Assembly: GCA_016630955.3 (NCBI GenBank)
Contig: CM049987.1
Span: 1,488,001 to 1,552,000, forward strand
Length of the DNA stretch: 64,000 nt
Source: Didymella arachidicola
Taxonomy: Eukaryota; Ascomycota; Dothideomycetes; Pleosporales; Didymellaceae
Direction: 5' to 3'
Shown here: piece after piece, positions 10,129-19,413 of the stretch
How the letters are laid out: each line of letters starts with the position of its first letter
How positions within the stretch are numbered: position 1 is the first letter of the stretch
Made by a program: the position numbers and the translations under genes
The notes under the pieces: generated by a model
Database searches by the model: none
What the model was told of the DNA's origin: nothing
Seen by the model: only the letters and a program-made list of their open reading frames with translations

Positions 10129-11958
10129 ACGTGTTCCACCAGTAAGCTGCGCACCCTAGTAAGCTGCGCACCCCACCAAATCCTTACAACTCCATCTGCG
10201 CCAACGACCATAACTCAACAACCACGGCCTGAGGTGACATCTCGTGAAGGTAGACTGAGTCTCGCGATAGTCTCCTATCAGAATAAACCATGCCAATCAA
10301 TCCAAGCCCTCGCGAGAGCGTATGACGTACCAGAATCTACTCTCCGGACGCGTCTCCGTGGTGTCCACCCGCAATCGGAGATAGTCTCTGTCAACCGAAA
10401 GCTATCAACTACTAAAGAGCAGTCTCTTGTGCAGTGGATCCTAGACCTTAATCGACGAGGCTTTCCACCCTATATTATTGATGCACGACGCATGGCAGAC
10501 GCTCTACTCGCAGCCCGCGGCCAAGATCCACCTCCTCCACCTGTAGGCAAGAACTGGGTGTCGCGCTTTGTCAACAGCCAGCCTGAGCTACAGACAAAGT
10601 AGAATAGGAAGTTCCACAGTCAGCGCGCTTGCTGCGAGGATCCTGTCGCTATCGCAGCGTGGTCCAAGCTCGTAGATGAGACGCGGCAGACTATGGGATA
10701 CTAGACGCAGACACGTACAACTTTGATGAGACTGGCTTTATGATAGGCGTCGCAGCAACGTCTAAAGTAGTCACGAGCTCAGATACAGCAGGTCGCGCTA
10801 CTGTTATACAGCCAGGTAATAGAGACTGGGTCACGACGATTGAGTGTATCAACGCGTCTGGCTGGTGTCTTCCACCGTTCGTGATCCTGTCTGGTAAGCA
10901 GCACCAGGCTAGCTGGTACCACAACATCCCTATAGACTGGGTGCTTGCTGTATCAGACAACGGCTGGACGACAGATAAGCTTGGCGTAGAGTGGGTAAAG
11001 CACTTTAATAGATATACAGCGCCTCGTACGCATGGAGTCTACCGGCTTCTTATCCTAGATGGCCATAGCAGCCACGCTACGCCTGAGTTTGACCAGTTCT
11101 GTATAGAGAACAAGATCATCACTCTCTGTATGCCAGCCCATACTCCCACCTCCTCCAGCCACTTGATGTGGGCTGCTTCTCTCCGCTTAAGCGAGCGTAC
11201 GGTCACGAGATCTAGGAGCTAGCTCGTCAAGGCGTCCACCATATTAACAAGATAGACTTCCTTACAGCCTATACACGGATCCGGCCAGCAGCACTCACGC
11301 AGCAGAACATCCAGGCAGGCTTCCAGGCGACAGGGCTTATCCCTCCCTGTCCAGAACGCGTCCTATCGTCGCTCACTGTCGTCTGTACGCCGTCTCTACC
11401 AGCGACTACAGCAGACAACAACGTCGCATGGACCGCAGAGACACCGCGTACCATAGCGCAGCTTGAAAAGCAGGCTCAACACGTAAAGGACCTCCTTCGC
11501 CGCCAGTCGCAGAGCCCAACAAGCCAAGCTATACGCCAGCTTGTCAAAGGTTGTCAACTTGCGATGAACTCAGCGACTATACTCGCAGAGGAGAATAGGA
11601 AGCTTCGTACAGCTAGTCAGCGCCAGCGACGTAGGAGAGACCAGCAGCGTCAATATATAGCTCGTGGAGGAGCGCTACAGGCTCAGCAAGGCCAGCAGCT
11701 CGCTATAGAGGCAGAAAGGGTGGTTGCAGAGGTAGAACAAGCTCAGGCTACTCAGGGACGTCAACGCGCACCACCAACGTGTACAAAATGTCATACCCAA
11801 GGACACACGCGGACTCAATGTAGACAGTAATAGACTAGCTATCTACAAAGTTCTATACTATTATCTTATGTTGTTGTAGATCTATCGCGTGGAGACTCGC
11901 GTTAAGTTGGGTGGGGTGCGCAGCTTACTAGGGTGCGCAGCTTACTGGTGGAACACGT
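10129..11958 (+). mobile_element. Element F: pogo/Fot1-like transposon nested in A'
   Basis: ACGT termini are flanked by TA at 10127-10128 and 11959-11960, inside the A' gene. The box AGTAAGCTGCGCACCC occurs twice in each inverted repeat with 17 bp period. Length is 1830 bp. F lacks the dense TA-rich decay of the surrounding A', so it arrived after A' had been mutated. Confidence 0.92.
10210..11830 (+). pseudogene. Transposase of element F with start loss and frameshifts
   Basis: The expected start is ATA at 10210 (ATG-to-ATA). HTH (IQALARAYDVPESTLRTR) and the CENP-B-like domain follow, with a run of five prolines after GQD. A TAG lies at 10600-10602. The frame shifts near 10695 just before NFDETGF, and again near 11145, where two bases seem missing inside the MPAHSSHLLQ motif. 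LLILDGHSSH is present. A TAG lies near 11212. The C-terminus has a basic coiled region and a variant knuckle (CTKCHTQGHTRTQC). This subfamily is clearly distinct from A to E. Confidence 0.82.
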
Positions 11959-13005
11959 TAGAGGATTAGGGTTAGTAAGAATAGCTAGACTACTAATAAG
12001 CTTAGCCTTGCCTAGCTAAAGCACTTTATCTAGCACATAGAGGCTGCTACTATAGGTAGCTATTAGCTACTAACTATTAATAGCTATAAGAGTTACAAGT
12101 TACTTAAATTTTAGAATCTCTGCAAGGAAAGTAATATTATTACCCTCTATATACCGCTATACGCCTCTTACGTCCTATAGCTACTTAATATTAGGTGCTT
12201 TGCCCTACTAAAGCAGGCGTATAAGAAGGAAATTAAAAGCTTAGCAGATAGTTACATTACCTACGTAGACAAAAAGGCCTTCTTAGCAACGTTTTAACTA
12301 GTATATAACAAGGCAATCTTAAAGAGCAACATCTTATTAAGCTTTAGAGCAACTAGCTTAGTTCTACTTAACCTAGAGGCGGTGCTGTTAAGGCTTAAAA
12401 TTAAGCCTTGTATCCTAACACCGCCTCTACCTAGGCTTACTAACTAGCAACCTAAAACACTAACTAACGCGATTAAAATTAATAGCTAAACAACTCTAAT
12501 TATTAAGAGGATAAGAGAACATAAGAGTTCCTCTCCTAACTTAATTATTAAGATAGCCCTACAGGTTAAAAGGGGGTCTGTAAAGAGGGACTATTCGCGC
12601 ACGCTGCTTAAGGCAAGGATAGCCTAGCTTAAGCAGGCAAATAGGGCTGCTTCTAAGCGTAAGAAGCATAAAAAGAAGCAGATTTAGGAAGGCGGGACTC
12701 TCTTACAGGCAGAGGCAGAGGAAATACTAAAGGAGAAAGACGCTAAGGCTAAGGCTAAGGCTAACAGAGAAGGTGCGTAGGTAGGTAGTAGAAGTAGTAA
12801 AGTCAAACAGCGCTATATAATACATAGCAAAATAGGGCATAATAAGCGCACCTATTAGCATAATATAATAGAGATAGAGGATTAATTTAAGCTATTATAC
12901 GTCTAAATTACTTGTTATAGTAATAAAATACTAAGGTGCAAAGATAAATTTATAATAAGATACGCTATTCTAGTAGAGTACGCTATCTAGTAGTAGTTAG
13001 CGTTA

Positions 13006-13310
13006 TAGCAGCTATAACTCTATAGAATTTATATAATAATATAAGAATTAGAAGATTATAACTCTATATATACCTATATACTTATTATACCTTCTATAGC
13101 TACTTAATATAGGTTGTTTTAGCTCCTTAAAGAAGATATGTAGAGTTAGGGTTAATAAGCTTATATAATACTAGATTAACTATATTATAAAGTAGAAGTT
13201 TCTACTATACTTTAAAGTAGCTTATAAAAAAGCTATTAGCTCTAGTAATATCTAGGGAGGGTTCTAAGGCGTAGGACTAGTCTCTTTTAACCTAGAATAA
13301 GTTAACGTAC
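13006..13310 (+). mobile_element. Element G, internal fragment, top strand, heavily RIP-mutated
   Basis: Read on the top strand, this aligns with element D coding from the DGHESH region (about 13009) to GLVPFDPERV (about 13305), with very many C-to-T changes. It begins right after A' and ends at a GTTAAC site at 13311-13316, where the orientation of the element flips. Confidence 0.65.
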
Positions 13311-13314
13311 ATGT

Positions 13315-13937
13315 ACAGCGAGCGGGACAGTTAGCGAATAGAATACTTTTGCTAAGACTATACTATAACTTACCCTATTATAGCCTAAAACACCACACTT
13401 TAGCCCTGCATAGGGTGAAACAAGCTGTAATATTACTTAGAGACCTCTTCTATAGCATTCTTGCACGTTCGCGCGTTGTGCCTACCCTCTCCGCACCGTC
13501 TACAGCGTTGTTGGGATAGTTTACCTCCTTTAGCGCGCACCTGCTTCTTTGCCTTCTTACCATCACCACGCGCGCCAAACTCCTATAGAGTAGTTAACCG
13601 CTGGCCTTCTTTAACTGCAAGGCTTCCCTTAGCTTAAATACGCTTTCTTTTATGCAATTTACGTCGGGTGGCGGCTTTATTGGCTGCTTAAAGCTTAGCT
13701 ATCTCCTGTTGCGCCAACACTAGCTTGTGCACAACAATTGCTACCCCCTTTGCGTAGTGCTTAAGCGCGCTTAGTATAGAATCTAGTAAGCTGCCCTGCT
13801 GCTTCTTATACTTCTCTTAAATTAAAGTTAATTGCAACCTAAATTCTAGGGTATTACTTAGGGTTTGTAACTACTAGAGTAGGCTGTTTAAGAGAAGTAG
13901 TAGTAATAGAGTACGTAGCTTTATATTAAAGGTTAAC
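13315..13937 (-). mobile_element. Element G, 3' third, inverted
   Basis: A terminus (ACGTACATGTACAGCGAGC...) after TA 13313-13314 is followed on the bottom strand by a degraded knuckle (RCRRCGEGRHNARTC) and coding upstream to the position equivalent to LDVKLRT at about 13925. This is exactly where the top-strand fragment 13006-13310 stops. Both junctions read GTTAAC (13311-13316 and 13932-13937). It looks like an in-place inversion of the element's 3' third. Confidence 0.65.
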
Positions 13938-13940
13938 ATA

Positions 13941-15759
13941 ACGTACATGTACAGCGAGCAGGACGGTTAGCGAACAGGACACTTTTGCCAAGACTACACT
14001 AAAACTCCCTTCCTATACTAATGCCACTCCAACAAGCACAGTTTAACGCGTCAAAAGAGCGTCAGATACAGCTTGCGCTCCAAGCTCTTAAACAAGACGC
14101 GAAACTCTCCCAGCGACGCGCTGCAGATATCTACAGCGTCTCTCGAAGTACAGTACACCGACGACGCGCCGGACGACCTTCACGCATTAATACTATAGCC
14201 AATTCACGGAATCTGACGAATACTGAGGAGCAGGTGATTGTTACGCATATACTTGAGCTGTCCAAGCAAGGACGGCCTCCCCGGCTCGCAGATGTGACTG
14301 ATATCGCCAATTCTCTGCGGAAAGAGCGCGGTTTGGCCCCTGTTGGCCCAAGGTGGGCCAGCAGGTTTGTTTCGCGTTAGGAAGAGCTTAAAACAGTCTT
14401 TAATCGCAAGTACGACTACAAACGAGCCCTCTGCGAGGATCCTGAGGTCATACAGGGCTAGTTTGACCTTGTAGCCAACACCAAAGCCAAGTATAGCATC
14501 TAGGACAACGACACGTACAACTTCGACAAGACAGGCTTTATAATGGGCCAGATAAGCTCCGGAGCAGTCGTTACAGCTTCAGAGAACCGCGGACGGGCAA
14601 AAGCAGTCCAGCCAGGCAATCGCGAGTGGGTAACGGTCATCCAGGGCATCAATGCCACAGGGTGGGCAATCCCGCCCTACATCATCTTCAAAGCCCGCCG
14701 CCACCAGTCTAACTGGTACAAAGACGATGACCTGCCCCAGGATTGGACTGTTGCTGTCTTTAAGAACGGCTGGACTACTAACAAGCTTGGTTTTGACTGG
14801 TTGAAGCACTTTGACAAGCATACAAAGACGCGTACTGTTGGTACCCACCGACTGCTGGTTATCGACGGCCACGAGAGCCACTGCTCTGTGGAATTCCAAG
14901 ATCTTTGCAAGGAAAAGAATATTATCCTTCTCTGCATGCCGGCACACTCATCGCACCTGTTGCAGCCTCTTGACGTTGCCTGCTTTTTGCCATTAAAGCG
15001 TCGGTATGTTGACATTGTTTCAGGCTTGGCACGCAACCGCACCAACTATATTAGCAAAGAGCGCTTCCTACCAGCCTTTGAGACTGCTTTTAAGCAGTCT
15101 ATTACAAAGGAGAATATTCAAGCTGGTTTTAGAGGCGCTGGTCTAGTCCCACACAACCCACAGGTCGTGCTATCAAAGCTCGATGTGGTACTACAGACGC
15201 CTGCACAGTCACCACAGCGGGAGGGTACCTGGGAGGCGCAGACACCACACAACGCGCGCGAAATTGAGGCTCAAAGTACTCTTATTCGAAAGAGAGTAAG
15301 AGAGCGCCGTGGTTCTTCTGCAAATTCTCTTGACAAGAAGGTTGCGCAGTTGAGTAAGGGGGCTCAGCAAATGGCTACCCTTCAACATAGTCTGGACGAA
15401 TCAAACAAGCGTAAGAGCCGCAAGCGACGATATATACGGACAGATGAGTCTCTTACAGTAGGTGAGATGCGAGAGTTATTAGCTGAACGGGCAGGTAGCA
15501 GCCATGGTGATGGGGAGAGTGCGTCAAAGAAGGTGCGGAAGGAGAGGCAGTGAGGGCGTTGCAAGGGAACTGGGCACAACACCCGTACCTGCGCAGTTGA
15601 GATTAGTGGTGCAAGCGATAGTAGCGATTCTGGCGATTAATTTGGTATATTACAATACTTTATTAACTGCGATAAAAGTGCGTGATAATACGTTAACATT
15701 AACGCGTTGGTGTTAGGGTGCTCGCTCGCTTGGGGTGCTCGCTCGCTTATGAACCACGT
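13941..15759 (+). mobile_element. Element H: chimeric transposon with two different ends
   Basis: TA lies at 13939-13940 and 15760-15761, with ACGT at both ends, 1819 bp. The left end (ACGTACATGTACAGCGAGC..., boxes 16 bp apart) is that of element G. The right end (bottom strand ACGTGGTTCATAAGCGAGCG..., box AAGCGAGCGAGCACCC twice, 17 bp apart) is different. Beyond ACGT the two ends do not form an inverted repeat. The gene changes affinity in parallel. Confidence 0.8.
14021..15640 (+). pseudogene. Chimeric transposase of element H, four stops
   Basis: The ATG at 14021 starts a 539-codon frame with stops at 14378-14380, 14459-14461, 14501-14503 and 15551-15553 and no net frameshift. The first part, to about 14950, is close to element D (LALQALKQDAKLSQRRAADI, MGQISSGAVVTASE). 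From about 15000 it follows element C (ITKENIQAGFRGAGLVPHNP, SLTVGEMRELLAE). The last stop replaces the first Cys of the knuckle. Q-to-stop and W-to-stop changes in the first half fit RIP. Confidence 0.82.
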
Positions 15760-15761
15760 TA

Positions 15762-17063
15762 TAGACTTCTTTACTATAACTACCTACTAATAATAAGCTC
15801 TAGTAGTTATAAACTCTAAAAAACCTTAAGGAATTCAAGTTGAACTAACTCTAATTTAAGAAAGTTTAAAAAATACTAGCACATGATACCGACGTTTTGG
15901 ACCTCACTCATTTTGCTCCAAGCTGTCGGTCGATTTTTTTGCGCAGGAACTCCTTTTTTGTCTTTAAGTAGTACGTGTCCGGAGCTCAGATATCGTCGTC
16001 CTTGAGCAATAGCACGAGTGGGGTAGCGACATTGACATGAACACCTCCCCCATGGAAGATAGTGAAATGCTTGCTTAGAATACATAAAGGCCCGAACTAT
16101 TGCAGGTATGTTAACATCTTCAAAATAAGAACAGGAATGCCTAGTATTGTTCGAAGACCGCGCCAGTTCCGTACACTTCGTCCGTCAGAGCAAAACCAAG
16201 ATCTAGCTCGGAAGCCAGGGACCCGACTAACGTGTGCACAGCGCTGTCGCATCTTCACACTCTCGGACTGACTGCACTAGTCTGCAGAGACTATTGCGGC
16301 AAGTATGTGGCTGCCTTGTTCAACCGTTCAGTCTGTGCTCCAGTCCGTAGTCCAAGTCCCTAAAAAACCGGCAGGCAGGAAGCCTGCTATTACGGATTAG
16401 GTTCGCAAACGCCTCATCCCCGGTGCCACACTTGACACTGCTCATAGTCGCATGCCATACATAAAGTTGACTCGACTCGAAGGCGTGCAAGCCGGTCGGA
16501 AAGCTTTGATAGCTGCGTTCGAGATGTAATCCTACGGGCGCCTTGTTGCTACTGCAAAGCCACTGCTAATTGAAACGCAGAAGCAAGTATGTCTGGTATA
16601 GACGACCGAGCACCTGAACTGGAAGCCAGCTAACATCATATGAACCGACGAGTGTTCACTCACTACCGGAGGGTTCAGGAGGGTGTATGTCACCCAGTGA
16701 CCAGGAGAGAAGTACTTTCAGTCTAGCTGTGTCCCAAAGCCAGTTTGTATCTAAACGTGACCGAGTTTTAGGTTTTTATTAGCTCAGCTGCATTTTGACT
16801 CCTTGATCGGAAAGAAATCATCCAAGGCTGTTCGATCTATAACATGTCTATAAAGCTCCTGGGAACTAGTGCCCAATCTCTAGGCGTATTATATCTGGTT
16901 CTTATTACAGGCTTTAGTAGCTTTTAAATGTGCATGGCGTTTTACTGATGGGCAAAGTTAAGCTCATTCATATGTGCGCGGGTCGAGCCAGATCGCGGAT
17001 CGAGACACCCAAATATCACAACATTACGCAAGGTTTATATGTATCTTGTGTCCAATAATCATA
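15762..17063. other. Unique, gene-free stretch between elements H and I
   Basis: AT-rich up to about 15870, then normal-complexity sequence. Frames on both strands are short and show no recognisable domain, no intron pattern and no relation to the neighbouring transposons. It may be the original host DNA of the island. Confidence 0.5.
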
Positions 17064-17065
17064 TA

Positions 17066-18920
17066 ACGTGTTTTACAAGCGAGTCGTCAATACAAGCGAG
17101 TCGTCAGCCCCACCAACTTTGATCAACCACCTTAAGTCTTTTCATCATGCCTCAACGCTATGCCCCTCAAGTACTATCAAATGAAGCTGATGTTCAGCTT
17201 GCTATTAATTCTATTGTTTCAAAGCAGATTCAGTCTGAAAGCCGCGCTGCTCTAGCCTTTAACGTCCCTCGTATGACAATGCGCGACCGACGCGCTGGGA
17301 AGCTTGCCCGACGCGATTGCCAGCCCAACTCAAAGAAGCTTACCCAGCTAGAAGAGGAGGTGATTGTTAAATACATACTTGATCTAGATCTACGTGGATT
17401 TGCGCCTACGTACGCAGCTGTACGTGATATGGCTAATAGACTGCTGGCTGCACGCAGTGCTAGTCAGGTTGGCGTCCACTGGCCGCGCAACTTTGTTAAG
17501 CGTACAGAGAGTCTTACAACGCGTTTCAACCGAGCGTATGACAGGCAGAGAGCTCTATGCGAGGATCCTGTCCTTATCCAAGGCTGGTTTGAGCTTGTAG
17601 AGCAGACAAAGGCCAAGTATGGCATCTGCGACGAAGACGTCTACAACTTTGACGAGGCTGGCTTTATGATGGGCAAGATCACAACGCAGCTTGTTGTGAC
17701 AGGATCAGAGAGGAGAGGCAGGCCAAAGACTGTTCAGCCTGGCGACCGTGAGTGGGTGACAGTGATAGCAGCTATCAACGCTGCTGGCTGGTCAGTCCCA
17801 CCGTTCCTAATCTTTGCTGGCAAGTACCACCTCTCTGCCTGATATGAGGAGACAGAGATCCCACGCAACTGGGCAATTGCGGTTAGCGACAATGGCTGGA
17901 CAAATAACGAGCTTGGGGTAGAGTGGCTGAAGCACTTTAACGCTCACACTCAGGCTCGTGTAGTAGGAGCGCGGCGCCTACTTATCCTTGACGGCCACGA
18001 GAGCCACCACTCTCTTGGATTCCAGGAGCTCTGCAAGGAGCACAACATCTACACGCTCTGTATGCCACCTCACTCCTCTCACCTACTCCAGCCCCTTGAC
18101 GTTGGCTGCTTCTCGCCGTTAAAGCGCGCCTATAGTCGTGAGGTAGAGAGCCTGATGCGCAACCACATCAACCACATCACCAAGCTTGAGTTTCTGCCTG
18201 CGTTTAAGGCAGCCTTTAATCGATCGTTCACGCCAGTCAATATCTGCTCAGCCTTCCGGGGAGCAGGTCTAGTACCTTATCAGCCAGAGGCTGTCCTCTC
18301 AAAGCTAGACGTACAGCTACGTACACCTACTCCACCAGCGGCTCTCACAGAGGCTCTCTGGGAGGCTCGTACTCCAAGCAACGCCCGCGAGCTTGAGGCT
18401 CAATCAAGCCTAATTCGTGAGCGCATACGCCAGCACAAGAGCTCGTCACCAGCTTCTATAATTGAGAAGATAGACCAGCTTAAGAAAGGAGCTGAGATGA
18501 TGATCCTCTCAGCTGAGCTGATGAAGGAAAGGATTGCTAGCCTTGAGAGGGCTAACAAAGCAGCGTCAAAGCGTAGGGAGCGCAAGAAGAAGCGTATACA
18601 GAAGCAAGGAGTGTTAACAAAGGGGACTGGAGAGGATATACTTGCTCAACGTGAGGCAGATCAGCAGCTTGCTCGTGAGGAGCGTCATGGAGGAGAGCGA
18701 TCAGGCCTTAGCCGCCAGGCTCTGGCGCGCTGTAAGACGTGTAGGGAGACTGGGCACAACTCACGTACATGCAAGAAAGAGGCTGTAGCTACTGCTTAAT
18801 CTACCCTATTAATTTCTAGATACTTTACTATTGCGTTGTTAAGATATACGCGTTAAGAGGTGCACAGAGTTGGTGGGGCTGACGACTCGCTTGTATTGAC
18901 GACTCGCTTGTAAAACACGT
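17066..18920 (+). mobile_element. Element I: pogo/Fot1-like transposon
   Basis: ACGT termini are flanked by TA at 17064-17065 and 18921-18922. Inverted repeats carry the box TACAAGCGAGTCGTCA twice, period 17 (17074-17090 and 17091-17107), and the same at the right end. Length is 1855 bp. It is isolated from the main cluster by 1.3 kb and is almost undamaged. Confidence 0.93.
17147..18799 (+). pseudogene. Transposase of element I, one nonsense codon
   Basis: The ATG at 17147 opens 550 codons with one TGA at 17840-17842, in a place where element B has Trp (SAWYEET). TGG-to-TGA is a single G-to-A change. The rest is complete: HTH (ESRAALAFNVPRMTMRDR), NFDEAGFMMG, LLILDGHESH, LLQPLDVGCF, a long basic segment and knuckle CKTCRETGHNSRTC. 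The stop falls between the first and second catalytic Asp, so a truncated product should be inactive. Confidence 0.88.
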
Positions 18921-18922
18921 TA

Positions 18923-19413
18923 GCTCAATTATTTTGTCACTAGGATCTTGGAGTACGCAGTAATCAAGCACATGTTCAGGGTTATGAGCGTCTCTATCTG
19001 TCAAAGGTCGGATAGGTCCATGCTGGATGCTTGATCATAATGCCACAACTTGGGGGTATCGTGAACTCCTTGTTATGTGGTCTTTTTCGGGAATTCTTCC
19101 CGCTCAAGTACACTATCGGGTAACTGATGTTTTTTTCGCCTGCGGTTCCTGCTCTTGAGTAATCATAGTCCTCTAATCAGCTGACTTTGCTTCCTAGTGT
19201 TGATTGTCGTCGTGCCAACCGTTTGTCGTATCAGCTGCATACCGGGTAAGAGCAGTAACTGATTGAAGGCTCCTGGGCTCATAATAGTGATCATGTGAGC
19301 AGATCGGAATAATTGTATTGAAATGGCTATCGAAGGTAGGCTGAGCTATATATATATAAAGGACCATACGTACGCTATCCTAACTTAAGATAAACCGGTG
19401 CAGACCGCACTGA
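18923..19413. other. Gene-free stretch before the FAD oxidoreductase remnant
   Basis: No open frame of interest. A TA-rich run at 19347-19360 lies 60-70 bp upstream of the first recognisable oxidoreductase codons and may be an old TATA element. Confidence 0.4.

Larger units (their letters stand above)
9411..12885 (+). pseudogene. Decayed transposase of A', interrupted by element F
   Basis: Line-by-line comparison with element A gives the same protein with dozens of stops, such as CAG-to-TAG and CAA-to-TAA. Coding resumes after F at 11961 with the NGWTTN-equivalent region and ends in a degraded knuckle near 12805-12860. It cannot encode protein. It serves as an internal reference for the RIP pattern. 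Confidence 0.8.
9330..13003 (+). mobile_element. Element A': RIP-mutated copy of A, split by element F
   Basis: Termini ACGCTAACTACTACC (9330) and its inverse (ending 13003) match element A with C-to-T changes; TA lies at 9328-9329 and 13004-13005. The gene once ran from ATG 9411 to about 12885. Compared with A, differences are almost all CpA-to-TpA or TpG-to-TpA (AGCCAGC to AGCTAGC, CCTGAAAG to CCTAAAAG, TTCAACAT to TTTAACAT). Element F (10129-11958) interrupts it. Without F the length is about 1.84 kb. Confidence 0.85.

Noticed and set aside
1..18920. Repeated short boxes as a possible CRISPR array
   Set aside because: The repeats occur only in pairs at transposon ends, the organism is eukaryotic, and there are no spacers.
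1..18920. CCHC knuckles as signs of retrotransposon Gag
   Set aside because: They lie at the C-terminus of DD35D transposases flanked by inverted repeats and TA duplications; no reverse transcriptase, integrase or LTR is present.
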